Source: Herbinix sp. (GTDB lineage Bacteria > Bacillota > Clostridia > Lachnospirales > Lachnospiraceae). From it: a stretch of DNA of 64,000 nt. The notes under the pieces are model-generated. The model did no database searches, was not told where the DNA came from, and saw only the letters and a list, made by a program, of their open reading frames with translations. Of this stretch, positions 15,534-23,901 are shown piece after piece. The stretch lies in the NCBI GenBank assembly GCA_029238935.1, contig JAQZBN010000015.1, forward strand, positions 1 through 64,000. The letters are read 5' to 3'. The first letter of the stretch is position 1, and every line of letters starts with the position of its first letter. The position numbers were made by a program, and so were the translations under genes.

Positions 15534-16298
15534 TTATACATACAAAGATATCTTTACACCAATTCTACCTTTTTTTGTTACTTTAGAAGTACCCTGATAT
15601 ATAAACTTCCCCATTCCACGGACGGAAACAATATCCTGTTCTTTTAAGGTATAGCTATTGGATATTACTTCTTTCCCATTCACAAACACTTTTCCACCTT
15701 CTATTAACCCAATCAGACTACTTCTCGAGGTTTGAAATGCTACAGATAAAATACTATCCAACCGAACGGAGGAAACAGTACCTGTTAGTTCCTTGACATT
15801 TGGGCGATAGTCAAAGTCCTGAGCCTCTATGAGAGAACAGGAAACTACAGTGTGCTTTACTTTATTTAAGTTATCTGCAATAAAAGAACTGATGGAAGTA
15901 CTGCAGAATAAATACCCTTCATTTTCATTGATTAGGATATCTCCAATTTTAGAACGGTCCAACCCCAGATTAAGTATTGCTCCAAGAAAATCCCTATGTG
16001 TAAGTGTATCACTAAACTTTTTATTGGTAGGAATAATCTTAACACAACGAATAGGATAATCAACATCCGTTTCATCAGAAATATCGTAATCACCGCAAAA
16101 ACAAAGTATTTTCCTTTCGGCTTGCGAATAACCACCGTAAGTAAAATACTTTATCATGGATAATTCATGCTTCATGCTATAAAAAATGTTTTGTTCATTA
16201 AGATTGAGAAAATCAGTAAAAACACAGATCCCTCTTTGATCCGCTGCAGTAGCTAGATCTTGATAACGCTTCCGTAAAATTTGCTCATCCTTGTCCAT
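15534..16298 (-). CDS. ylmH: YlmH-family S4-domain RNA-binding protein
   Basis: About 254 residues: an N-terminal YlmH domain (FTDFLNLNEQNIFY, HRDFLGAILNLGLDRSKIGDIL) and a C-terminal S4 domain (LDSILSVAF, SRSSLIGLIEGGKVFVNG, DIVSVRGMGKF). YlmH homologues bind stalled 50S/peptidyl-tRNA complexes in ribosome rescue and are encoded in the dcw-adjacent ylm cluster. I take the ATG at 16298, which has AAAGG five bases upstream; the ORF-track GTG at 16304 overlaps that site. It starts 15 bases after sepF. Confidence 0.88.
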   Translation of the reverse strand: MDKDEQILRKRYQDLATAADQRGICVFTDFLNLNEQNIFYSMKHELSMIKYFTYGGYSQAERKILCFCGDYDISDETDVDYPIRCVKIIPTNKKFSDTLTHRDFLGAILNLGLDRSKIGDILINENEGYLFCSTSISSFIADNLNKVKHTVVSCSLIEAQDFDYRPNVKELTGTVSSVRLDSILSVAFQTSRSSLIGLIEGGKVFVNGKEVISNSYTLKEQDIVSVRGMGKFIYQGTSKVTKKGRIGVKISLYV

Positions 16299-16312
16299 AT
16301 TCACCTTTATGT

Positions 16313-16876
16313 TTAGAATTTACTATGAAATGTCGGTGGTTCGAAACCACTTTCCTGAATTAAATCAAGGTAATCTCCAGAGATATCCACGGTATCTGGT
16401 GAAACAATAAAAATACTATTGGAGATACGGTGTAATTTACCATTAATGGCGTATACAGAACCGGATACAAAATCCATGGTACGTTGAGCCAATTTATCAT
16501 CAAAACCTTCTAAATTAATAACGGTAGCTCTTCCAGTTAAAAGCATATCACAAATTTCCTGTGAATCCTCAAAAGAAGTTGGTTTCATGATGCAAACTTC
16601 AAGTCCCTTAGAAGTAGTACGTATCGGAACTACCTTATTAATAGCACTTTTCTCCATCTTAGGCATCCTTTCCTTCTTAACATCACTGGTTATAGGAGTT
16701 ACAGGGTTTTCTTTTTTCGGAGCATCATCATAGGATTCGATCTTTGAAGATTTTCTAGCAGAGCGATTTGCACGCTTTTCATCTTTCTCAGCTTCCTCAT
16801 TCAGATACTCTTCATATTCATCATCATCTTCCGTTAATTTCATAGAATTTAAAAAGTTTTTAAATATATTAGCCAT
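16313..16876 (-). CDS. sepF: Cell division protein SepF
   Basis: 187 residues. An amphipathic N-terminal helix (MANIFKNFLNSMKL) that would bind membrane, a charged linker of about 75 residues rich in K/E/D, and the C-terminal SepF domain (CIMKPTSFEDSQEICDMLL, ATVINLEGFDDKLAQRTMDF, GSVYAINGKLHRIS, IFIVSP). It tethers FtsZ filaments to the membrane at the septum. RBS TAGGAG. Lies between ylmE and ylmH, as in Bacillus, but ylmG is missing. Confidence 0.95.
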   Translation of the reverse strand: MANIFKNFLNSMKLTEDDDEYEEYLNEEAEKDEKRANRSARKSSKIESYDDAPKKENPVTPITSDVKKERMPKMEKSAINKVVPIRTTSKGLEVCIMKPTSFEDSQEICDMLLTGRATVINLEGFDDKLAQRTMDFVSGSVYAINGKLHRISNSIFIVSPDTVDISGDYLDLIQESGFEPPTFHSKF

Positions 16877-16911
16877 TGATATATTCTCTCCTATCTATAC
16901 GTTCTTCCATG

Positions 16912-17628
16912 CTAGTGATATGATCGTTCACCAAAGATGCCTGTCCCAACACGAACCATAGTAGCACCCTCTTCGATGGCAACTTCGAAATCTCCGGTCA
17001 TTCCCATTGAAAGAATATCCAAAATCAAGTTATCATTACCATTATTATCGATGTTTTTTGATTTTATGTCAACATTTAATTCTCGCAATTTCTTAAAATA
17101 CATCCTATTTTTTTCAGGATTTTCAACAAATGGTGCTATTGTCATTAGCCCTCTCACTCGAATATGAGGTAATTTTAGGATTTCTTCGATAAGAGGCTGT
17201 ACTTGATCTGCGGTTACACCGAATTTTGTCTCTTCCTCTGCTATATTTACTTCAATAAGAATATCAGAGATGATATTCTTTTTCGATGCTTCTTCTTCAA
17301 TTTGTAATGCCAGTCGAAGGGAATCAACTGAGTGGATTAAGGCTACCTTATCTATGATATATTTAACCTTATTTCGTTGAAGATGTCCTATTTGGTGGAA
17401 GTAAATAGGTTCTTTCAGTTCATTGTTTAATTCCTCATATTTATCAACTAATTCCTGAACTTTATTTTCACCATAATGACGCATTCCTAGCTCATAAGCT
17501 TCACGAATCATGGAAGTAGGCTTTGTCTTACTGACAGCAATTAATGTTACCTCAGAGCGATTTCTCCCAACACGGTCACAGGCAGCTTGAATCCGCTGCT
17601 CAACTTCTAACAAATTTTCGTTTATCAT
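16912..17628 (-). CDS. ylmE: YggS/YlmE-family pyridoxal-phosphate homeostasis protein
   Basis: About 238 residues of a single PLP-binding alanine-racemase-like barrel. The PLP lysine is in LIAVSKTKP; other family blocks are GENKVQEL, YFHQIGHLQRNKVKYI, VHSVDSLRLA and the phosphate-binding SMGMTGDFEVAIEEGATMVRVG. It buffers cytosolic PLP rather than catalysing a defined reaction. The ATG at 17628 has GGAG eight bases upstream; the ORF-track GTG (17637) is inside that region. First gene of the ylmE-sepF-ylmH run. Confidence 0.92.
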   Translation of the reverse strand: MINENLLEVEQRIQAACDRVGRNRSEVTLIAVSKTKPTSMIREAYELGMRHYGENKVQELVDKYEELNNELKEPIYFHQIGHLQRNKVKYIIDKVALIHSVDSLRLALQIEEEASKKNIISDILIEVNIAEEETKFGVTADQVQPLIEEILKLPHIRVRGLMTIAPFVENPEKNRMYFKKLRELNVDIKSKNIDNNGNDNLILDILSMGMTGDFEVAIEEGATMVRVGTGIFGERSYH

Positions 17629-17746
17629 CAATAACACTCCGATCTACAAATAATGGAAATAATTATTTTGAGTTTTAGATTAATAAAAATCACATAGTAG
17701 GTAAAAATCTATAATTACAAATTATAGATGATAGGTTAAAAATAGA

Positions 17747-19132
17747 TTAATAGATAATCTCTTGTTCTATTGCAGTCGAACTGTCTAAAGCGATATGATC
17801 ATAAGCCGATATACCATTGCTCGTATTTTTCTTAACGATATAGTACTCTTCATTCTGAGTTAATATTTCAATTCTTCGAAATACGGCATAACCCATATTA
17901 ACATTATAAACACCAGTTAACTTTTCCGTAACATTTAATTGATATCGATCAGATCCGGTAGCCGATCTAATCCAAGTACCAGGTTCAAATAAAGCTTTAT
18001 CAATATAAGCAAATTCTTCATCCTGATAATAGATATCTGTCTCTACAAAAGGTAGTGTAACATCACCTTTCTCGCTATAACTTTCTTTTATAAGTCCATC
18101 AGAATTACTATTACCACCCTTTGTCAAGTATTCTATCGGTACTAAATAGAAATCTTTTTCTACAATTGATGATAAAGGTATTTTTAAACCATCTGTAGCT
18201 GTAAAAGAGAGCTCAACATCCAGGTAACGATCATCAATATAACGGGAGATAAATTTGTTTAAATCTAGCTTAGCATAATAAGCTTGTCCATTTTGAAATA
18301 AACTAAATTTAGCTTTTGCTTTAAAATCATCTTTTAAAATTGTAAAATCTATGTACTCTGTATCTTGGTAGGATTGATACTGTTCCGGGGTTATTGGAAG
18401 TATAATTGACCAATCTTCCCCTAATACTAATTTATATACTGGACTGTTGGTGGTAAGCATTTCAGTTGATTTTAACTTTGTCTTCTGATATGCTTCCTGA
18501 TTGAACATTTCTATTGTTATATTTTCAGGCTTTAGTCCTTCAAAATTATCCATGTAATATGTAATAATACCACTTTTATTAGAATTAACCATGTGATATG
18601 ATGTGGTGATTCCAGTTTCCTCCTCAATTTGCTGCTTGTTGCTAATCATAGTTTCACTGAGCAACTGTGCTACTATATCACTGGCTTCCTCCTTTAAATC
18701 ATATGTTTTATAAAAAGTATCCTCGCTATAGGATTGGTAAAATAAATGAAGAGTATTTGTGACTTCATCCCGATTTGCTTCTGACAATGTTACGGTCGTT
18801 TCTCCATTCGCAAATACATCGTATATTTCACCACTATCGTCAACAGAGTAGATTGGTTCTTCTTTTCCAATACGATCACCATCTTTTCTGTAATAACCGA
18901 TATAACCAGCTTCACTAGAATAATAGATTTCCTCATTCCTTAATACTAATCCTGTGAACTCTGTATCCATAATATTGGAACCTTCTTGAACTTCATATAT
19001 CGTGATATGCTCTTTTGTCATGTAGATATATACATTAATTGCAATATAGATAAATAAAAAGATAAAAATTATTATCCCTATATTAATACTTCTTCTTTTG
19101 CGAAATTTAACTACTTTATTATTCTCACTCAA
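17747..19132 (-). CDS. HlyD-like membrane-anchored periplasmic-adaptor-type protein
   Basis: 461 residues. A short basic N-terminus is followed by one transmembrane helix (about 16-38), then a large extracytoplasmic region. EYEFTGLVLRNEE-like sequence (here EFTGLVLRNEEIYYS) and GYIGYYRKDGDRIGKEEPIY resemble the lipoyl/barrel-sandwich segment of HlyD adaptors, and later blocks are beta-rich. The gene is commonly found beside ylmE-sepF in Lachnospiraceae, so a cell-envelope or division role is plausible, but no transporter partner is present. Start is TTG with AGGAGG upstream. Confidence 0.65.
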   Translation of the reverse strand: MSENNKVVKFRKRRSINIGIIIFIFLFIYIAINVYIYMTKEHITIYEVQEGSNIMDTEFTGLVLRNEEIYYSSEAGYIGYYRKDGDRIGKEEPIYSVDDSGEIYDVFANGETTVTLSEANRDEVTNTLHLFYQSYSEDTFYKTYDLKEEASDIVAQLLSETMISNKQQIEEETGITTSYHMVNSNKSGIITYYMDNFEGLKPENITIEMFNQEAYQKTKLKSTEMLTTNSPVYKLVLGEDWSIILPITPEQYQSYQDTEYIDFTILKDDFKAKAKFSLFQNGQAYYAKLDLNKFISRYIDDRYLDVELSFTATDGLKIPLSSIVEKDFYLVPIEYLTKGGNSNSDGLIKESYSEKGDVTLPFVETDIYYQDEEFAYIDKALFEPGTWIRSATGSDRYQLNVTEKLTGVYNVNMGYAVFRRIEILTQNEEYYIVKKNTSNGISAYDHIALDSSTAIEQEIIY

Positions 19133-19338
19133 ACTTTCGCCTCCTATTCACGTACATATCTATTATACTTAAATTTGTACAATTTTGAAACCCCTTTTCT
19201 ATCATTTTTTACATCAACTTATAGTTAAAACATAACATTCTCTTTCGTTGATTTCGAACAAACATGCATAAAATTTAAAAATCAGGTAAACATATAATCG
19301 TAGAGATATGATAGAAGTAAAAAAGGAGGGATCTTCAT

Positions 19339-19536
19339 TTGAAAACACTAGATTATATTGCTCTCGCTCTTGTAGTAGTTGGTGCAGTGAATTGGGGCTT
19401 AATCGGATTTTTTGATTTCGATCTTGTAAGAATGATCTTCGGAGATATGACCTTTGTATCCAGAGTTGTTTATGCATTAGTTGGTATCGCTGGTTTATAT
19501 TCTTTAAGCTTCTTTGGAAGAGTTAGAAATGATTAA
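19339..19536 (+). CDS. DUF378 small membrane protein
   Basis: 65 residues with two hydrophobic helices; the sequence DYIALALVVVGAVNWGLIG followed by GLYSL is the DUF378 pattern (Bacillus YuzA-like). Function unknown. Start is a TTG with AAAGGAGGG upstream, and an intrinsic terminator follows, so it is a self-contained plus-strand transcript. The minus-strand ORF at 19214-19477 is its shadow. Confidence 0.85.
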   Translation: MKTLDYIALALVVVGAVNWGLIGFFDFDLVRMIFGDMTFVSRVVYALVGIAGLYSLSFFGRVRND

Positions 19537-19548
19537 TACCCATAAAAT

Positions 19549-19580
19549 AGGAGCGGCCAAAAGGCACGCTCCTTTGTTTT
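19549..19580 (+). terminator. Intrinsic terminator of the DUF378 gene
   Basis: AGGAGCG-GCC, AAAA loop, GGC-A-CGCTCCT, followed by TTGTTTTC. It lies 12 bases after the DUF378 stop. Only about 20 bases separate it from the end of the convergent minus-strand gene, so it may work in both directions. Confidence 0.8.
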
Positions 19581-19599
19581 CTATTCGATTGTCTTTATG

Positions 19600-20019
19600 T
19601 TATAAAGATACAATTACATTCTTCTTTGCGCTTTCTGGAAGATTATTCAAATTCACAGAGATACTGATAATGAAATTAACTTGGAAACGTTCCGATAACT
19701 TTTCTAATTTAGATAGAACATATTCCATAGTATCCGCACTCGTATAAGCTATTTTTAAAAAGCTATCTAAATATACTGCTTGCAGATCATGGTCTTCAGA
19801 GATAATACCACTGATAAAACCTAGAAATTCATGTTGATTCTCAATAAAATAATCCAATACATTCACTAACCTAATTTTATTACTGAGTTCGTACATATGC
19901 TTATTGCTTTTGTCAAGATAAACAATACTTCCTTTGGCTGCTCGGACTTCCGAGTTAGCTTTTTCGATAAGAATTTTTGTTTTACCCTTACCTTTCTCAC
20001 CTGCAATTATCTGTATCAT
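19600..20019 (-). CDS. Small P-loop protein of unknown function
   Basis: 139 residues with an N-terminal Walker A motif GEKGKGKTKIL and a beta-alpha nucleotide-binding pattern (GSIVYLDKS, HDLQAVYLDSFLKIA, VNFIISISVN). The second acidic strand AVYLDSF could serve as Walker B. It looks like a reduced ATPase of a type seen in Lachnospiraceae genomes; no family function is known to me. It stands alone with its own promoter and a GGAGGAG ribosome site, and no partner gene in the same direction within 200 bases. Confidence 0.65.
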   Translation of the reverse strand: MIQIIAGEKGKGKTKILIEKANSEVRAAKGSIVYLDKSNKHMYELSNKIRLVNVLDYFIENQHEFLGFISGIISEDHDLQAVYLDSFLKIAYTSADTMEYVLSKLEKLSERFQVNFIISISVNLNNLPESAKKNVIVSL

Positions 20020-20117
20020 TGTAATCTCCTCCTTATGATGGGCGCAACGAATGTTTTTTTTGCGGTGCCAATAATTAAATTGTACTTTTTGTATAAAATT
20101 CCGGTATTTATATTTTA

Positions 20118-20146
20118 ATTATAGTATACATGTAACGAAAAAACAA
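20118..20146 (-). promoter_or_regulatory. Sigma-A promoter of the small P-loop gene
   Basis: TTGTTT, 17-base spacer, perfect TATAAT, about 100 bases before the ATG at 20019. Confidence 0.55.
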
Positions 20147-20218
20147 CTATAAATTTCTAAACAAAGAAAATAAATACTTTCATTTTATATGTAGGAATGT
20201 TGGTTTATTACGTATTTT

Positions 20219-21193
20219 TTATTCAACATTTTCTTTTAATAGTAAATGAGACATCTGTGAATATAAAGAACTACTATCTTCTGCATTTAAAATCACAGAG
20301 ATGCAATCATGATCCTCTTGGTTCTTACTTAATAAAATTAAGCAATTACCAGCTTTTGATGTAGTACCTGTTTTACCACCTAAAACTTGAATGTTCAAGG
20401 GAATATCAACAGTACCAGTCAAATACTGATTTGTAGTTTGAAAGGATTTCGTTTGATCAATACCGTCTTGGGTACGATAAGTAGCTGTATATTCTTTCAA
20501 TTCAATAATAGAACGAAAGGTATCGTATTTAATCAGTTCATTAAATATGAGATATAAATCATAAGCTGTGGTATAATGATTTTCATCATGTAAACCATGA
20601 GGATTGATAAAGTTTGATTCTGTTGCACCAACTTTTCGTACCTCATCATTCATCATCTCTGCAAAAGCTGCTTCACTACCACCTACATGTTCTGCAATTG
20701 CTAAAGCAGCATCATTTCCGGAATAGATTAAAAGGCTATGCAGTAACACATCCATCGTGACAACATCGCCTTCTTTCCATCCACATAGTTTAGCTCCTGG
20801 TTCTGTTATATGAGAAGCATTATAACTGATGGTCACAGAATCTGTTAATTCTGCATTTTTTAATACCACCAAAGCTGTTGCTAGTTTTGTAAGACTAGCA
20901 GGATATAATCTGTCATATACATGATCAGCATAAACTATTTCATTTGTAATTGTGTCCACACTTAAAACTGCTTTGCTGGTTAGGGTGTTGTCTCCACCAA
21001 CATTATTTTCATTCTTAACGATAGCCAGATTCTTCCCGTAAAAATCATTATTATCCGCATTGATATAAAATCCGGTATCATAATTTATGACGGATTGACT
21101 CTCGTAATAGGGTAGAAATGTCTCTGTGGATTTTTGACACCCATTAAGCAATAACAGCGTTGGAATAATAATACGAATTATTTTTATCTTCAT
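20219..21193 (-). CDS. Lipoprotein D-alanyl-D-alanine carboxypeptidase (PBP5/DacA type)
   Basis: 324 residues, serine peptidase S11. The three active-site motifs are present: SxxK in YPASLTKLATAL, SxN in IYSGNDAALAI and KTG in GGKTGTTSKAG. The N-terminus is a lipoprotein signal (LLLLNGC), so the enzyme is probably anchored by lipid rather than by the usual C-terminal amphipathic helix, which is absent; the chain stops soon after the KTG region. It trims the pentapeptide of peptidoglycan outside the membrane. Lies 15 bases after mgsA. Confidence 0.88.
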   Translation of the reverse strand: MKIKIIRIIIPTLLLLNGCQKSTETFLPYYESQSVINYDTGFYINADNNDFYGKNLAIVKNENNVGGDNTLTSKAVLSVDTITNEIVYADHVYDRLYPASLTKLATALVVLKNAELTDSVTISYNASHITEPGAKLCGWKEGDVVTMDVLLHSLLIYSGNDAALAIAEHVGGSEAAFAEMMNDEVRKVGATESNFINPHGLHDENHYTTAYDLYLIFNELIKYDTFRSIIELKEYTATYRTQDGIDQTKSFQTTNQYLTGTVDIPLNIQVLGGKTGTTSKAGNCLILLSKNQEDHDCISVILNAEDSSSLYSQMSHLLLKENVE

Positions 21194-21208
21194 AGTGAAT
21201 TAACCTTC

Positions 21209-21607
21209 TTATGATTTAAAAATATCTCTCCAATCCAAGTCACCACGATCCAAGGCTTTGATTAAAAGCTCTGCAGTTGCAAGATTCGTTGCCAAGGGAA
21301 TGTTATGTTTATCACATAGCTGAAAAATATTATTAACATCCGGTTCATGAGATTTGGGAGTCAATGGATCTCTTAAGAATATGACTAAATCGATTTGGTT
21401 ATGTTCGATTTGTGATCCTAATTGTTGTTCACCGCCAAGATGTCCGGCAAGATACTTGTGAACACTTAAATTAGTAACCTCCTCAATCAAACGACCTGTG
21501 GTACCGGTTGCATAAAGATTATTCTTGCTAAGAATACCTCGGTAAGCAATACAAAAGTTTTGCATCAGTTTCTTTTTTGCATCATGAGCAATCATCCCTA
21601 TATTCAT
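21209..21607 (-). CDS. mgsA: Methylglyoxal synthase
   Basis: 132 residues, the whole family length. Opens with [25 protein letters not shown] forms the phosphate-binding loop, and [10 protein letters not shown] and [17 protein letters not shown] hold the catalytic Asp/Arg. Converts dihydroxyacetone phosphate to methylglyoxal and phosphate. In other clostridia mgsA follows rodA after minCDE; here rodA is missing and a 430-base gap precedes mgsA. RBS AAGGGGGT. Confidence 0.93.
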   Translation of the reverse strand: MNIGMIAHDAKKKLMQNFCIAYRGILSKNNLYATGTTGRLIEEVTNLSVHKYLAGHLGGEQQLGSQIEHNQIDLVIFLRDPLTPKSHEPDVNNIFQLCDKHNIPLATNLATAELLIKALDRGDLDWRDIFKS

Positions 21608-22037
21608 GTTGTTACCCCCTTATCTTCTTTTTGTGTACTAAATTTAGAACATTCCAATGAAAAAAGTATGCCTAATTCTTCTGTTCTCTTCTTTGTATCA
21701 TACTAAATACATAATAATGATTTATTTAATCCTATGATTGAATCATAACCAATAAAACCATGTTTTTACAATCATTATAAAAGAAAATTTATATTTTAAG
21801 AATTATTACATACCTAGCTCGGAAGGCTGAAGCATCTTTATTAAGATACAGCCAACACTGAGCATAGTCAATGGTCAAAACGATTTCCCTTTACAAAATC
21901 AATCAAGATAAAACAAGTACAATGTAATAAATTACTATTACTATGATAGGAAGAAAGTAGTAATAATGGAGAGTTACAACATTAACCGATACATAATAAC
22001 ATTGTCTTATAAAATCTGATTTTGAACGTTAGTGATA
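21608..22037. other. Gap between minE and mgsA with a possible promoter and two dyads
   Basis: 430 bases without a gene; the place where many clostridia keep rodA. I see no recognisable rodA fragments. It holds the promoter at 21843-21871, a dyad at 21825-21853 (GGCTG/CAGCC and ATCTT/AAGAT arms) that overlaps this promoter, a weaker dyad at 21931-21964 (ATTACTA/TAGTAAT), and the 13-mer ATGATTGAATCAT at 21734-21746, which recurs at 40578-40590. Confidence 0.4.
21843..21871 (-). promoter_or_regulatory. Possible promoter of mgsA
   Basis: TTGACT, 17-base spacer, TATCTT. The leader to the mgsA start would be about 230 bases. The -10 lies within a dyad, which could be an operator. Confidence 0.45.
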
Positions 22038-22313
22038 TTATTTTTTAGAGGACTTCATATCTTTGATTGGAATGTTTGCAAATAAAGCGGGTACTGTACC
22101 ATTATTTGAATCAGATTCCGTCTGAGTAATCTTAATATCAAGTCCTTCTAAATCTATTTCAATATATTTGGAAATTACGGCTATAATATCATTCTTAATT
22201 TGTTCCATAATTTCCGGGGAGCAGCCTGCTCTGTCTGAAACCAAAACAAGTTTTAACCTATCCTTTGCAATGGTGCCGGTACCCTTTCGTTTAAAAAAAT
22301 CTGCGAAGCTCAT
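22038..22313 (-). CDS. minE: Cell division topological specificity factor MinE
   Basis: 91 residues. N-terminal membrane/MinD-interacting segment (FFKRKGTGTIAKDRLKLVLV) and C-terminal dimer domain (IIAVISKYIEIDLEGLDIKI). It stimulates MinD ATPase and drives Min oscillation. The stop lies before the 430-base gap; the start is 13 bases after minD with a GGGGGG ribosome site. Confidence 0.93.
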   Translation of the reverse strand: MSFADFFKRKGTGTIAKDRLKLVLVSDRAGCSPEIMEQIKNDIIAVISKYIEIDLEGLDIKITQTESDSNNGTVPALFANIPIKDMKSSKK

Positions 22314-22326
22314 TTATACGTCCCCC

Positions 22327-23118
22327 CTAATTCTTCCTTTGTTTACCAAACAGTTTACCAAAAATACCTTTCTTTTCATTAAGATCTAAGAAAGGAACAT
22401 CCTCTCCGGTAATTCTCTTTGAGATGTTCATGTATGCTCTTCCTGCGAGGGAATCGGATCCTACCAGAGGTTCACCTTGATTTGTCGAGATAACGATATT
22501 TTCATCATCTGGAACTATACCAATCAAATCTACGGCCAGTATTTCACATACATCCTCACTGGACATCATGTCCCCACGCTTTACCATATCCATACGAATA
22601 CGGTTAACAATTAGGTGAGTTTGTTTCATGTCATTTGCTTCCAACAGTCCTATGATGCGGTCTGCATCACGTACTGCGGAAACTTCAGGTGTAGTAACAA
22701 CTAATGCTCTATCTGCACCGGCTATTGCATTCTTAAAACCTTGTTCAATTCCAGCAGGACAGTCCATTAATATGTAATCAAATTCATCTTTCAGCTCTTC
22801 TGCTAATTTTTTCATCTGCTCCGGTGTTACAGCATTCTTATCTCTGGTTTGTGCGGAAGGCAATAAGTATAGATTGGGATAACGTTTATCTTTAATCAAA
22901 GCATTGCGAATTCTGCAAGTACCTTCGATTACATCTACAAGATTATATACAATACGATTTTCCAATCCCATAACAACGTCTAAATTCCTTAAACCGATAT
23001 CGGTATCAATCAATACAACTTTCTTGTCCAGTTTAGCAAGGCCGGTTCCAACATTGGCTGTAGTCGTTGTCTTACCAACGCCACCTTTTCCTGATGTTAC
23101 TACAATAACTTCACCCAT
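22327..23118 (-). CDS. minD: Septum site-determining ATPase MinD
   Basis: 263 residues. Deviant Walker A GKGGVGKTTTTAN at residue ~10, switch I DTDIGLRNLDVVMGLE, switch II LMDCPAGIEQGF. The C-terminal amphipathic membrane helix is recognisable (GIFGKLFGKQ). It recruits MinC to the membrane to block FtsZ assembly away from midcell. Second gene of minCDE. Confidence 0.97.
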   Translation of the reverse strand: MGEVIVVTSGKGGVGKTTTTANVGTGLAKLDKKVVLIDTDIGLRNLDVVMGLENRIVYNLVDVIEGTCRIRNALIKDKRYPNLYLLPSAQTRDKNAVTPEQMKKLAEELKDEFDYILMDCPAGIEQGFKNAIAGADRALVVTTPEVSAVRDADRIIGLLEANDMKQTHLIVNRIRMDMVKRGDMMSSEDVCEILAVDLIGIVPDDENIVISTNQGEPLVGSDSLAGRAYMNISKRITGEDVPFLDLNEKKGIFGKLFGKQRKN

Positions 23119-23157
23119 TTAATTTCCTCCAACTATATTAAATTCATTTATTCCGCT

Positions 23158-23823
23158 TTATAAGTTGATATCATTAATGATATTTTTGTTCAGCGGTTCA
23201 ATATAAATATTACCATCTTCTAAAAATGCAATCTTTGCTTCCTTCGCTTCATCCTTCATTGGTTTATCAGGAGCTCTGGCAATCGTATCTGCAATTCTAA
23301 TCTGAGTGGGGATCATGTCGAGTGCTACAACAAAGGAATTGGTATTTCCACATGCACCAGCAAAGGCGGTTCCCTTGAGGGAACCCAGTACAATGATATT
23401 ACCTTTCGATACTACCCTTGCACCGTGGTTCACGTCCCCTATGATAACAACGCTAGTTTCAAATTCTAAAGATGCTCCAGAACGAAGGATTCCCTTATAA
23501 AACTGCCCTGTATTATTATTTAAGTCCATCAACTTCTGTTCTAGGGTCTTTTTAAAAAGTTCTTCCTTATCGGGGTCATTCTCGATCACGCATACGACAT
23601 GCATGTCCGAATTTTCACTGATGACGTCCAGTACTTCTTTCTGTTGTTCATTCGTCAGCTTACGTCCTTCAAAACTGATTGCCATTTTAGCATTTTCGAA
23701 GAATTTACCGGATTCTCTGAACTTTTCGGCAATTAAATGTTTTAACTCCTCAAATTCAATTTCAGGATTTAACACAACGACGATGCCATATTTATTTCCC
23801 TTTATAATTACTGAATTATTCAT
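23158..23823 (-). CDS. minC: Septum site-determining protein MinC
   Basis: 221 residues. The first ~100 form the FtsZ-inhibiting MinC-N domain; the second half is the right-handed beta-helix (SGASLEFETSVVIIGDVNHG, ARVVSKGNIIVLGSLKG, AFAGACGN, VVALDM) that binds MinD. RBS AAAGGAG. Its start is 78 bases after PBP2, so mreBCD-PBP2-minCDE looks like one transcription unit. Confidence 0.95.
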   Translation of the reverse strand: MNNSVIIKGNKYGIVVVLNPEIEFEELKHLIAEKFRESGKFFENAKMAISFEGRKLTNEQQKEVLDVISENSDMHVVCVIENDPDKEELFKKTLEQKLMDLNNNTGQFYKGILRSGASLEFETSVVIIGDVNHGARVVSKGNIIVLGSLKGTAFAGACGNTNSFVVALDMIPTQIRIADTIARAPDKPMKDEAKEAKIAFLEDGNIYIEPLNKNIINDINL

Positions 23824-23901
23824 ATCATTCTCCTTTTTTAGAACCTCATGCCTGCCACAGAAGATTGAAAGAACATGAAAAGCTAAATATTTATTGGTAT
23901 T

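Noticed and set aside
19214-19477. Minus-strand ORF of 87 codons opposite DUF378
   Set aside because: The plus-strand frame has a clear family match, ribosome site and terminator; the minus frame has low-complexity content and no ribosome site.
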